A DNA stretch of 64,000 nt from CAYLQA01 sp964385695. Its GTDB lineage: Bacteria > Desulfobacterota > Desulfobulbia > Desulfobulbales > Desulfurivibrionaceae. Of this stretch, positions 48,419 through 57,368 are shown piece after piece (position 1 is the first letter of the stretch; every line of letters begins with the position of its first letter). The translations under genes were made by a program, and so were the position numbers. The DNA is taken from positions 35,877 to 99,876 of the forward strand of contig CAYLQA010000006.1 in the NCBI GenBank assembly GCA_964385695.1, given 5' to 3'. The notes beneath the pieces are model-generated. The model saw nothing but the letters and a program-made list of their open reading frames with translations, was not told the origin of the DNA and searched no databases.

Positions 48419-51400
48419 TTACTTTTTTTGCTGTAGGAGATGGCGCTCAACCGTGGCCAGGAAATCTTCCATTTTAAATGGTTTGCTCAGAAAAGCATCC
48501 ATGCCGGCAGCAAGGCAACGCTCTTTGTCCTCTTCAAAGGCAAATCCGGTAAGGGCCACGATGGGCAGGTGCTCGCCGCTATCTTTTTCTTTTTTACGAA
48601 TTTTTTCCGTTGCGGCGAAACCATCCATCAGCGGCATCTGCAGATCCATCAGGACAAGATCGACCTTTTCTCGATCTATGACCTCAAGGGCCTTTTCGCC
48701 GTTTTCCGCGATTGTCACCCGCCAGCCCTGGAGCCTGATAAGTTCGGAGGCCACGGTCTGGTTAACAAAGTCATCCTCTGCCAGCAGGATATGAAAATCC
48801 CCCTGGGTTTCCCTTAATGTATGGCGAGTAATCAGATCATAACCAAGTGCCGGGCTCTTCTGCTGAGCAAGAACCATGCGAATCGTATTGAGCAGCTCAG
48901 CCGGTGAGATTCGGCCGGAGAGATAGGCGTTTATCTCAAGCAGGCGGCATTTCATACCATCACCGCGCAATCCGGCAGCTGTGAGTAAAACTACAGGTGT
49001 AGTGCTAAAACGTTCATCTTGCCTGATTTTTTCCACAAGTTCGAAATCAACCTCGTTCAGGCTGATGAGGATGAGGTCGTAGCTGTCCTCGGAAAGCGCT
49101 ATGGGCCATTCCACCGGTGTATTAATAATTTCGCTTCGGCGGACCCAGTCCTTTGTCATTCGGTCAAATTCCATGGGTTGGCTTTCCGCATCTACCACGA
49201 TAAGCATGGAATTTTCCTTGAGTATGTCAAAGGGCACTATTTCTCTCGTCGACGTCTTCTCCGGCTCCTGTCTGAGGGTAACGGTAAAATGAAAGGTAGA
49301 CCCCTTGCCCACTTGACTTTGGAGCCATATTTTACCGTTCATTAAACCGACAATCTGGGTGCAAATGGAAAGTCCAAGTCCTGTACCGCCGTATTTTCTG
49401 GTCATGGAGCCATCAGCCTGCCTGAAGGCGGTAAAGATTTCCTCCTGGTTTTCCTCCGGAACACCGATGCCTGTGTCCTGCACGCTAAAATGCAGAACAT
49501 AGGAATTTTCTTCCTCTTGTTTGTCCATTTCCACCTGGATTAAAACCTCACCGGATTCGGTAAACTTTTTGGCATTATCAAGAAGGTTGAGCAGCACCTG
49601 CCTGATCCGGCCCGAGTCTCCATACCAATAGTTGGGGATAGTCGGTGAAATATTCATTTTTAAGGTAATTCCCTTCTGCGCCAGCGTCCGGGTATATGCG
49701 TTGAACACTTCACTTAATAGATCACGCAGGGCAAAGGTGGATTGGTCAAGCTCAAGTTTGCCGGCTTCAACCTTTGAGAAATCGAGAATTTGATTAATGA
49801 TCCCCAAGAGTCTCTCCCCAGACTTTTTGATCATGCCTAGGTACTGATTTTGTTGATCGCTCAACTCAGTCGTCAGAGTGAGGTCGGTCATACCGATAAT
49901 GCCGTTCAGCGGTGTGCGGATTTCGTGGCTCATGTTGGCCAAGAATTCACTTTTGGATTTACTTGCTGTTTCAGCCTCTTCTTTTGCTTGGGCAAGTTCC
50001 CCCTCTGATTTTTTGCGTTCTGTGATGTCCTTAAAGTTTTCCACGATGCCAAGCAGGTTTCCGTCTGGGTCCAGGAATGGTGTGGCGGTGAGTAAACAGA
50101 TGAAGCTTTCACCATTGTCCGTGTACTTTGTTACCTCTGCATCCACCCTTTTTTCGCCTTGCTGGATGCGGAGCAACGGGCAGGATTCTGTTTCGCAATG
50201 GGTGCCGCCAAAGGTTTCATGACATTTGCCCATGCTGAAATTATCTCTGTCCTGTCCCACCATCTCAAGCAGGGTATCGTTCACCATCAGGTTGTTGGAA
50301 TCAAGGTCGACCACCCGCATGCCGTCCGCCGCCGTGTTGAAGATCTGGTCGAGTTTGCTCAAGGATTCCCGGAGATGCGCCTCGGCCTTTTTCTTTTCGA
50401 TGATCCGTGTCGCCTCGGTAAGGAGCAGGGTCAGCTGTTGCGTGTCGTTCCGGTCGTATGGTTCTTTCTTGTTTCCCACCCCGGCCACAACGATAATTTT
50501 ATCTTTGATCGTGATGGGGACACTCATGTGGCGGTGAAGAGGAAAATGACCTTCGGGGTATCCACGCCGATCTGGGATATTGCAATAATCGTTGTGGATG
50601 ACGGGCTCACGTTTTCTGACACAGTCGGCCCATATTCCGGCATTTTCCAGGGAGGCATGATTGCAACCGGACTGGGGACAGAGTGCGAGAACCCCTTTAG
50701 ACCAGGAGGTTAGTCTGATGCTGCGTTCATTCTCATCATAAAAATGGAGATAGCCTGCCTGACTGTTGGTAAGCCGCACCGCCTCTTGCAGGACAAAGTC
50801 TGCAAGTTCCTGTTCTGTGAAATTTTCAGATTCTTCTAGTGTAAGCAGGGTATTAAGGCGTTCCTGGTTGAGCGTGATGGCCTCCTCGATACGTTTGCTC
50901 TCCGTAATGTCAAAGGTCGTGCCGATGATGCCGGAAACATTACCCTGCCGGTCGGTAAACGCAGTTTTGTAAATTTTATGGTGGCCTGTCGAGCCGTCGG
51001 GCATTTCCTGATGCAGTTCCGCGCTCACAACCTTGTTGGAGTCCAGGGCGTCCCTGTCTAAGGCTGCCCTGGCAACGGCTTGCTCGTGCGGAAAAAAATC
51101 AAAGGCTGTTTTGCCGTAAATTGCTTGGGGCGCTTGGTCGAGCAGTTTGGCAAAGGCTGTGTTGCCACCCAAAAAGACACCTTGTTTGTCCTTATAAAAA
51201 ACAGGTGTGGGAATTGAGTCGATCAACTTTTGCTGGAACTGGATGCGGAACAGGAGATTTTGGGTGAAGTACCTGTGTAGAAGGAGCAATGTAAGGAAGA
51301 GGATGGTGCCGATGATGTATGTGCTTTTATAGTTTTTCAACAAGGCTGCGAGTGTTTGATCCTGTAAATAGTTGACCAGGTAACCGGCAACTTCGTTGTC

Positions 51401-52375
51401 GACGTTGTAAATAGGAAGAAATGTAACAACAAAAGGCATTCCACTGACCTCAAGATGTCTGATGAATGATACTTCGTCACGCAATAGCGTTCTAATTTCT
51501 TCACGTAGCGCTTTGTTTACCTTTTTTATTAACGCAGAGTCGATATGTTGATCGTGCAGGGTGTCGTTTACCAGGTCTGCCTTTTCATAGAGAAATTGAG
51601 GTGAAAGATCCGAGGGCACATAGTTTTTCTTGGAAGATGCAAAGAGTTTCTTTTCTGCAAAACTTTTTTTCAGAATAAAAAAGTATTCTGCCGGAACGAC
51701 GCTAATGAGTGCGTTTTTAAAGAGGTAAAAGGGGACACTGGCCTCCACGCTGCCAAGGTGTTCGTTGTTGTAGGTCAGTGGAAAGATATAGCGAAAGGCG
51801 TGGTAATGGCGCCCGAGTTCAAACCCCTCGATATATTTTTTTTCTTGATTCGCCTTTCTAACACTGCTGCGCACTGGAAAGAGGTTGTCATCATACTGTT
51901 CCGGCAGGTGCATGCGCAAAAAACTGGTGCCGTTGGCAAAGTGAAAATGCATCTGCCTAAAGTGGTTCTCATGGAGCCTTTGGTAGCTGGGGGCAAGTTT
52001 TTTATACAGGTTTTGGCGCATTGCATCGCGTGTGTTTGTATCCCCGTTGAATGCTTTGGCAACAAGAGAAAGCACCTCCGGTTTATTGATCAGCCCTTCA
52101 TAGGCCAATAAAGCCTGCTTGCGATAAAAGGTTAAGGAGGCATTCAGGTCCTTTTCCGCCTGGGTGATGGATTTGGCGAGATAGCGGTTTTTAGCCTGGG
52201 TTTGATTATAAAAAAGGTATCCGCTGAAAAGGATTTGAAAGGATACAAAGACAAGGAGATATGCCCAAGGCTGAAAGCCCTTGTGGGGGGAGGTCAATAC
52301 ATGGGGGGCAGGAACAGTGAATCCTGTCTTGTTGAAAATATTTTTGAGAGAACTAAAAAAAGTGGCCTTTGCCAT
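48419..52375 (-). CDS. Membrane hybrid sensor histidine kinase, cache-PAS-GAF-PAS-HK-REC-REC
   Basis: 1318 residues. TM1 about 38-57, a periplasmic double-cache-like domain (60-340), TM2 about 348-366. PAS 1 about 385-500 (IPTPVFYKDKQGVFLGGN), GAF about 530-675, PAS 2 about 680-795 with a CHETFGGTHCETESCPL cysteine cluster. HisKA has ANMSHEIRTPLNG. The ATPase domain has LLNLLDNAKKF, DTGIGVP and YGGTGLGLS. Then a receiver that lacks the phosphoacceptor Asp (LILISLNE, about 1065-1170) and a complete one (FHILLAEDDF, VLMDLQMPLMDG). An unpaired Hpt-receiver gene lies 31 bp upstream. Confidence 0.92.
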   Translation of the reverse strand: MAKATFFSSLKNIFNKTGFTVPAPHVLTSPHKGFQPWAYLLVFVSFQILFSGYLFYNQTQAKNRYLAKSITQAEKDLNASLTFYRKQALLAYEGLINKPEVLSLVAKAFNGDTNTRDAMRQNLYKKLAPSYQRLHENHFRQMHFHFANGTSFLRMHLPEQYDDNLFPVRSSVRKANQEKKYIEGFELGRHYHAFRYIFPLTYNNEHLGSVEASVPFYLFKNALISVVPAEYFFILKKSFAEKKLFASSKKNYVPSDLSPQFLYEKADLVNDTLHDQHIDSALIKKVNKALREEIRTLLRDEVSFIRHLEVSGMPFVVTFLPIYNVDNEVAGYLVNYLQDQTLAALLKNYKSTYIIGTILFLTLLLLHRYFTQNLLFRIQFQQKLIDSIPTPVFYKDKQGVFLGGNTAFAKLLDQAPQAIYGKTAFDFFPHEQAVARAALDRDALDSNKVVSAELHQEMPDGSTGHHKIYKTAFTDRQGNVSGIIGTTFDITESKRIEEAITLNQERLNTLLTLEESENFTEQELADFVLQEAVRLTNSQAGYLHFYDENERSIRLTSWSKGVLALCPQSGCNHASLENAGIWADCVRKREPVIHNDYCNIPDRRGYPEGHFPLHRHMSVPITIKDKIIVVAGVGNKKEPYDRNDTQQLTLLLTEATRIIEKKKAEAHLRESLSKLDQIFNTAADGMRVVDLDSNNLMVNDTLLEMVGQDRDNFSMGKCHETFGGTHCETESCPLLRIQQGEKRVDAEVTKYTDNGESFICLLTATPFLDPDGNLLGIVENFKDITERKKSEGELAQAKEEAETASKSKSEFLANMSHEIRTPLNGIIGMTDLTLTTELSDQQNQYLGMIKKSGERLLGIINQILDFSKVEAGKLELDQSTFALRDLLSEVFNAYTRTLAQKGITLKMNISPTIPNYWYGDSGRIRQVLLNLLDNAKKFTESGEVLIQVEMDKQEEENSYVLHFSVQDTGIGVPEENQEEIFTAFRQADGSMTRKYGGTGLGLSICTQIVGLMNGKIWLQSQVGKGSTFHFTVTLRQEPEKTSTREIVPFDILKENSMLIVVDAESQPMEFDRMTKDWVRRSEIINTPVEWPIALSEDSYDLILISLNEVDFELVEKIRQDERFSTTPVVLLTAAGLRGDGMKCRLLEINAYLSGRISPAELLNTIRMVLAQQKSPALGYDLITRHTLRETQGDFHILLAEDDFVNQTVASELIRLQGWRVTIAENGEKALEVIDREKVDLVLMDLQMPLMDGFAATEKIRKKEKDSGEHLPIVALTGFAFEEDKERCLAAGMDAFLSKPFKMEDFLATVERHLLQQKK

Positions 52376-52406
52376 GGGCGAAACCTATTAAAGCGAAGTC
52401 TGCTGT

Positions 52407-53360
52407 CTATTTGCCTTCCGTTTTGAAAAACCCTTGTGCCACTTCGTAGAGCTTTTCCTGCTGAATGGGTTTGAGCAGGTATGCATCGCAAAGTTTTTGC
52501 TCAAACATTTCAAGAATGATTTTTTGGTCGCTCACCGCAGTGGTCATAATAATCTTGCTTGGCTTTTCCCTGCCAAGAACCCCTTCGAGCCTGCGCATCT
52601 CCTTGGCCACATCAATTCCGTCCATCCCCGGCATCATGATATCCAGACAGATAAGATCATAGGGTTTTTTTTCCGTCAGGGCTGTTTTAAAGGCCAGGAT
52701 GGCCTCAAAACCATTGACCGCAACATGGCAGGTCCCCAAGGGAAAGAGAAATTCCTGGATGATGAAGCGGCTTGTAAATTCATCTTCCACGATAAGGGTT
52801 TTCAGTTCCCGTAGGCCGAGCTTGGCTGCAGCCTCGGAAAAATTCCCGGTGGGTGGCGGTGTCTCTTGACGGTTTCGATTTGGCTGAAGGGTTTGCGCTT
52901 GTCCTGCCGCCGGCCCAGAAGACGTTTGGGGCGGTTTTGCTGATTGAGGGGCCGGGGCTTTTTGTTCGGCTTCTGCAGAGGCAGCCCCTCCTGTTTCAAC
53001 GGCAGCAACAAGTTCCTTTATCAACGACCCGGAAATCTCTTGGATCTTTTGAGCGGTTGGTTCTTCTGCGTCAAGGATGGTGGCGATATGGTCACGCGCT
53101 TTTAAGAAGAGGTTAATACAGTCATCGGTCAGCGCAGCCTCTCCTTTACGGACAGCGTCAATGGCGTTTTCATATTTATGGGCAAAGTCAGCCACCTCGG
53201 TAAAACCGAACATGGCGCCGGAACCCTTCACCGTATGAACAGCGCGAAAAAGGCGGTTGATCGTGTCTTCATCCTTGGGCTCCTCTTGCAACTGCAGCAG
53301 GGATTCTTCCATTTCTTCTAAGAGTTCAAGGGCCTCTTCTATAAAGATGTCTTCTTCCAT
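52407..53360 (-). CDS. Hpt-receiver signalling protein
   Basis: 317 residues. The N-terminal Hpt domain (about 1-110) has the phosphorylated His in VHTVKGSGAMFGF. An Ala/Pro/Gln-rich linker spans about 125-180. The receiver (about 188-310) has LIVEDEFTS, LICLDIMMPGMDG with the Asp near 238, and LLKPIQQ. It resembles the receiver at 61216-61614 in the second half, suggesting duplication. It precedes the hybrid kinase gene with 31 bp between them, so the phosphorelay from hybrid kinase to Hpt to receiver is likely. Confidence 0.9.
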   Translation of the reverse strand: MEEDIFIEEALELLEEMEESLLQLQEEPKDEDTINRLFRAVHTVKGSGAMFGFTEVADFAHKYENAIDAVRKGEAALTDDCINLFLKARDHIATILDAEEPTAQKIQEISGSLIKELVAAVETGGAASAEAEQKAPAPQSAKPPQTSSGPAAGQAQTLQPNRNRQETPPPTGNFSEAAAKLGLRELKTLIVEDEFTSRFIIQEFLFPLGTCHVAVNGFEAILAFKTALTEKKPYDLICLDIMMPGMDGIDVAKEMRRLEGVLGREKPSKIIMTTAVSDQKIILEMFEQKLCDAYLLKPIQQEKLYEVAQGFFKTEGK

Positions 53361-53703
53361 AATTATGTCCTTTGTGCAGAAAAAGGTAGAATGCTTAAAA
53401 AAAATTCATCTACAATGCAGATTATACAGAATTTGGGCCCGCAAATTAGAAAAAAATAATTTTTTTGTCTTGTGATTCTATCTACTTGTCAGGTTTGACG
53501 GGGGGCTATTTCCAGTTTAATATATCGGGACATAAAGCAGAGTTTGTCTCTGCATGCCGCAGACCGTGGCCTGAAATGTTTTTTTACTGTAAGGGGTAGT
53601 TCGCTTAATAAGTTCACTCTGTTCATGGGGTGATCATATAATAAGCGGTGATTTTTTGTCGAGGGAGCTTTGCCGGGGGGGAAATTTTTCGGAGGAGTCG
53701 TCT
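53361..53703. promoter_or_regulatory. 343-bp divergent intergenic region with two candidate promoters for the chemosensory operon
   Basis: No gene is seen. On the plus strand TTGACG (53495-53500) and TAATAT (53518-53523) are 17 bases apart. A second candidate is TTCACT (53613-53618), 18 bases, then a perfect TATAAT (53637-53642), about 60 bp before cheW. The left part, read on the minus strand, must hold the Hpt-receiver promoter, but no clear box was found. Confidence 0.5.
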
Positions 53704-54225
53704 ATGACAGAAGAAAAGGTGCGTGAAGAAGTAGGTGAGGAGGATTGGTATGACGATGAGGATACGCAGAAGGACAAGTATCTAACCTTTCACCTTGCCA
53801 ATGAGGATTATGGTATCGAAATCCAGTTCGTTACCGAGATCATTGGTATCCAGAAGATTACCGAAGTACCGGACATGCCGGAATTTTTAAAAGGGGTCAT
53901 CAACCTGCGCGGTAAGGTGATTCCTGTGATGGATGTTCGCAAACGCTTTAACATGGGTGCGCGGGAGTATGACGAGCGTACCTGCATCATCGTGGTCAAT
54001 ATCAACAATTCGTCTATCGGTCTGGTGGTTGACAAGGTCCAGGAGGTCGTCGACATTCCAGAAGAGCAGGTTGAGCTGCCCCCGGAAAAATCCAGGGGGA
54101 AACGGAGCCGTTTTGTCCAGGGGATGGGCAAGATCGGGGACACGGTGAAGATTATTCTCAATATCGAACAACTGCTCTATGAGGAAGAACTTGAGCAGTT
54201 AAAGAGTGCTGTTACGGAAGAGTAA
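53704..54225 (+). CDS. cheW: Chemotaxis coupling protein CheW
   Basis: 173 residues from the ATG at 53704 behind CGGAGGAG; the frame upstream of it is not used. An acidic N-terminal extension (about 1-25) precedes a CheW domain with LTFHLANEDYGIEIQFVTEII in parts, GVINLRGKVIPVMDVRKRF, and a late GKIGDTVKIILNIEQLL. CheW links receptors to CheA. It is the first gene of the operon and is followed 40 bp later by the receptor gene. Confidence 0.95.
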   Translation: MTEEKVREEVGEEDWYDDEDTQKDKYLTFHLANEDYGIEIQFVTEIIGIQKITEVPDMPEFLKGVINLRGKVIPVMDVRKRFNMGAREYDERTCIIVVNINNSSIGLVVDKVQEVVDIPEEQVELPPEKSRGKRSRFVQGMGKIGDTVKIILNIEQLLYEEELEQLKSAVTEE

Positions 54226-54265
54226 GCGTGGGCGCAGATTAACTTTTTGCAGAAGGTTGGAAGAT

Positions 54266-56458
54266 ATGCTGAAAGACATAAAGATTGGAAAGAAGATGAT
54301 GCTCAACTCAGGCAGCATCATTGCTCTGTTGGTGATTATCGGAATATGGGCAGCAGTCGGCCTGTCCGTTGTGGTGGACGATGGCCTGGAGGTTGCCAAC
54401 GGCAACAAGTTGCGGGGCGAACTCCTGCAGCGCGAGGTGGATCATCTCAACTGGGCCCAAAAGGTCTCAACTTTTCTCAATGACGAGAAGGTTAAGAAGC
54501 TTGGCGTGCAGCTTGACCACACCAAGTGCGGCTTTGGCAAGTGGTACTACGGCGAGGGAAGGGAGGAAGCGGAGCGTTTATTGCCGGATCTTCGCAAAGA
54601 TCTTGATGCGATTGGCGCTCCGCACAAGAGATTGCACGAGTCGGCCGCTGCCATCAAAGAAGTCTTTAAGCGAGCGGATACCAATTTGCCGACCTTTCTG
54701 ACCGAGAAAGAGCTGGATCACGTGGCTTGGACAAGCAAGGTTCAGGATGCGATCCTTACGCGCCAGGGCAAGGTTGGCGTGCAGTTGGACCACACAAAAT
54801 GTTCTTTCGGTCGCTTTTTGTATGGGGATGCGGGCAGCAAGATGAGCAAGTCGGATGAGCGGCTTGCCCAGCTGCTTCGAGAGGTGGAAGGGCCCCATAG
54901 GGAGCTGCATTGGCATGGAAAGACCATTGACGCAACCCTTGCTGCAGGAAAAATCAAAGGGGCAACCCAGGTTTATCAGCAGAAGGTGCTGCCGGTGTTG
55001 AACGAGGTTCGTGACCTTCTTAAGATGATGCAGGACAGGGCTAAGAAAAATCTTGAAGGCAAGCAGGAAGCGGAAAATATCTTTGCCAATCAGACCCAGG
55101 TGGAACTCAAAAATGTACAGGGGCACCTGGAGACCATGATTGACCTTGCCAAAGAAAATATTTTGTCCGAGGAGGGAATGATTAACGGAGCCCTTGCTAC
55201 CAGGACCGCTATTATCGTTCTGAGCCTCCTGGCTATTCTCATCGGGGTTGGCTTAGCTGTTTTCATTACTCGGTCTATCACAAAGCCGGTTGGTGAGGCC
55301 GTGGCAATGATCGAAGAGATGGAAAAGGGCCACCTTGACAAGCGACTGGCGATGGAGCGCAAGGATGAGATCGGTCAAATGGCTAGGACCATGGATGACT
55401 TTGCCGAGAGCCTGCAGAATAACTTTGTCAGTGGCCTTGAAAAGATGTCCGAGGGCGATTTTTCCTTTGAAGCCCACCTTGTTGACGACAAAGATGCAAT
55501 CGGCTCGGCCATGAAAAAGACGCTGGATGATCTTAACGTCACCCTGAGCCAGATCCACTTGGCCGGTGAGCAGGTCAACTCAGCCGCAGCTCAGGTCTCA
55601 TCCGCAAGTCAGTCGTTATCTCAAGGTTCTACCGAGTCTGCCAGTTCGCTGGAGCAGATCACCAGTTCCATGACCGAGATGGGCTCCCAGACCAACCAAA
55701 ACGCGGAGAATGCCAATCAGGCCAATCAGCTTGCCGGCCAGGCCCGTGATTCTGCGGAAAAGGGTAATCATCAGATGCAGGAGATGGTTGCCGCCATGGA
55801 GGATATTTCCGAGGCAGGGCAGAACATCTCCAAAATCATTAAGGTCATCGACGAGATCGCTTTTCAGACAAACCTCCTGGCCTTGAATGCTGCGGTTGAG
55901 GCAGCTCGCGCTGGACGGCACGGCAAGGGCTTTGCCGTTGTTGCGGAAGAGGTTCGAAACCTGGCGGCCAGAAGTGCAAAGGCAGCTGGTGAGACTGCGG
56001 AGTTGATTGAAGGCTCGGTGCAAAAGACTGAAAACGGAACCGAGATCGCAGGCCGGACAGCGGGAGCATTACAGGAGATCGTCAACTCGGTCTCCAAGGT
56101 TACAGACCTCGTCGGCGAGATCGCTGCCGCGTCTAACGAGCAGGCCCAGGGCATTTCCCAAGTCAACGAAGGTCTTGGCCAGATTGATCAGGTCACCCAA
56201 CAGAACACGGCAAACGCTGAAGAGTCTGCCGCTGCCGCAGAGGAGCTTTCCAGCCAGGCTGCGCAATTGAGACAGATGTTGGGCCGTTTTAAACTTAAGA
56301 TGGGTGCAGGACAGACTCAGATGGCAGCCTTGCCGCACGTCCCTCCCCCGGCACAACAGCTTGATTTCGGTGAGTGGGGTGAGCCGGGTGCGGGTGAGGC
56401 TTCTGCTAAGCCCAGTGACGTTATAGCCCTGGATGATAAAGAGTTTGGTAAATATTAG
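54266..56458 (+). CDS. Methyl-accepting chemotaxis protein with tandem CZB zinc-binding motifs
   Basis: 730 residues from the ATG at 54266. TM1 about 17-37, TM2 about 315-335, with a periplasmic sensor between. Two copies of the chemoreceptor zinc-binding (CZB) pattern lie in it: H60-x2-W, C88-x-FGKW, H120-x3-H; and H152-x2-W, C179-x-FG, H211-x3-H. CZB motifs usually sit at the cytoplasmic end of receptors. HAMP is at about 335-390, and the signalling helix bundle has ISKIIKVIDEIAFQTNLLALNAAVEAARAG in parts. It may sense zinc or a redox signal outside the cell membrane. Confidence 0.93.
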   Translation: MLKDIKIGKKMMLNSGSIIALLVIIGIWAAVGLSVVVDDGLEVANGNKLRGELLQREVDHLNWAQKVSTFLNDEKVKKLGVQLDHTKCGFGKWYYGEGREEAERLLPDLRKDLDAIGAPHKRLHESAAAIKEVFKRADTNLPTFLTEKELDHVAWTSKVQDAILTRQGKVGVQLDHTKCSFGRFLYGDAGSKMSKSDERLAQLLREVEGPHRELHWHGKTIDATLAAGKIKGATQVYQQKVLPVLNEVRDLLKMMQDRAKKNLEGKQEAENIFANQTQVELKNVQGHLETMIDLAKENILSEEGMINGALATRTAIIVLSLLAILIGVGLAVFITRSITKPVGEAVAMIEEMEKGHLDKRLAMERKDEIGQMARTMDDFAESLQNNFVSGLEKMSEGDFSFEAHLVDDKDAIGSAMKKTLDDLNVTLSQIHLAGEQVNSAAAQVSSASQSLSQGSTESASSLEQITSSMTEMGSQTNQNAENANQANQLAGQARDSAEKGNHQMQEMVAAMEDISEAGQNISKIIKVIDEIAFQTNLLALNAAVEAARAGRHGKGFAVVAEEVRNLAARSAKAAGETAELIEGSVQKTENGTEIAGRTAGALQEIVNSVSKVTDLVGEIAAASNEQAQGISQVNEGLGQIDQVTQQNTANAEESAAAAEELSSQAAQLRQMLGRFKLKMGAGQTQMAALPHVPPPAQQLDFGEWGEPGAGEASAKPSDVIALDDKEFGKY

Positions 56459-56526
56459 GTTAATGCTTACGGGTTGGGGTATTACCCCAGCCCGTAAGAT
56501 GCCGGACAAAGGCAGCCGGGGCTTTT

Positions 56527-57360
56527 ATGATTAACGAGCTTACCATTACGGATAAGGAGTTTCGCTTTATTCGTACGTTGGTATACGATCGTTTTGGCAT
56601 TAACCTGACCGAGCAAAAACGTTCATTGGTTATCGGCCGCTTGCAGAAGCTTTTGCGGGCAAACAGCTTTACCTCTTTTGAGCAGTACTATGATTTTGTC
56701 ATAAAGGATCAGACCGGTTCCGCTCTTGATAAATTGGTGAACAGTATCTCCACCAATTACACCTATTTTAATAGGGAGAGGGAGCATTTTGATTTTTTTG
56801 TGGGCACGGCCCTGCCGAAAATTGCCCAGAGTTTAAAGGCCCGCAGCAGTCATGATTTACGCATTTGGTGTGCAGGCTGTTCATCCGGAGAGGAGCCCTA
56901 CATGCTGGCCATTCTCCTCATGGAGTTTTTCGGCAAGGAGTATGGTCTTTGGGATGGCGGCGTTTTGGCCACTGATATTTCCGATCAGGTTTTATCAAAG
57001 GCGCGACAGGGAATTTATCAGCAAGAACAGGTAAACAAGATTTCCAATCACCTCATGCATAAATATTTTTTCAAAGTTCAAGATGGGAGTTGGCAAGTCA
57101 CTGACCGTCTTAAAAAAGAGATAACGTTTCGGCGCTTTAATCTCATGAATAAAAAGTTTCCCTTTAAAAAACAATTTCAGGTGATCTTTTGCCGGAATGT
57201 GATGATCTATTTTGACTCTGTCACCAGGGACGGCCTGATGCGGCGTTACCATGAGTTTTTAGAGCCTGGTGGCTACCTGTTTATCGGTCATTCGGAAACC
57301 TTGGATCGGCAGCAGAATATTTTTAAGTATGTGAAGCCGGCTGTTTATCAGCGGCTGTAA
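56527..57360 (+). CDS. cheR: Chemoreceptor methyltransferase CheR
   Basis: 277 residues. The N-terminal helical domain (about 1-75) is followed by the catalytic domain with TNYTYFNRE, SAM motif IWCAGCSSGEEPYMLA, VLATDISDQVLSKAR, and CRNVMIYFD with FIGHSET near the end. CheR methylates receptor glutamates, adjusting sensitivity. It stands between the receptor and cheB as in classical adaptation modules. Confidence 0.95.
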   Translation: MINELTITDKEFRFIRTLVYDRFGINLTEQKRSLVIGRLQKLLRANSFTSFEQYYDFVIKDQTGSALDKLVNSISTNYTYFNREREHFDFFVGTALPKIAQSLKARSSHDLRIWCAGCSSGEEPYMLAILLMEFFGKEYGLWDGGVLATDISDQVLSKARQGIYQQEQVNKISNHLMHKYFFKVQDGSWQVTDRLKKEITFRRFNLMNKKFPFKKQFQVIFCRNVMIYFDSVTRDGLMRRYHEFLEPGGYLFIGHSETLDRQQNIFKYVKPAVYQRL

Positions 57361-57368
57361 GGAATTTA

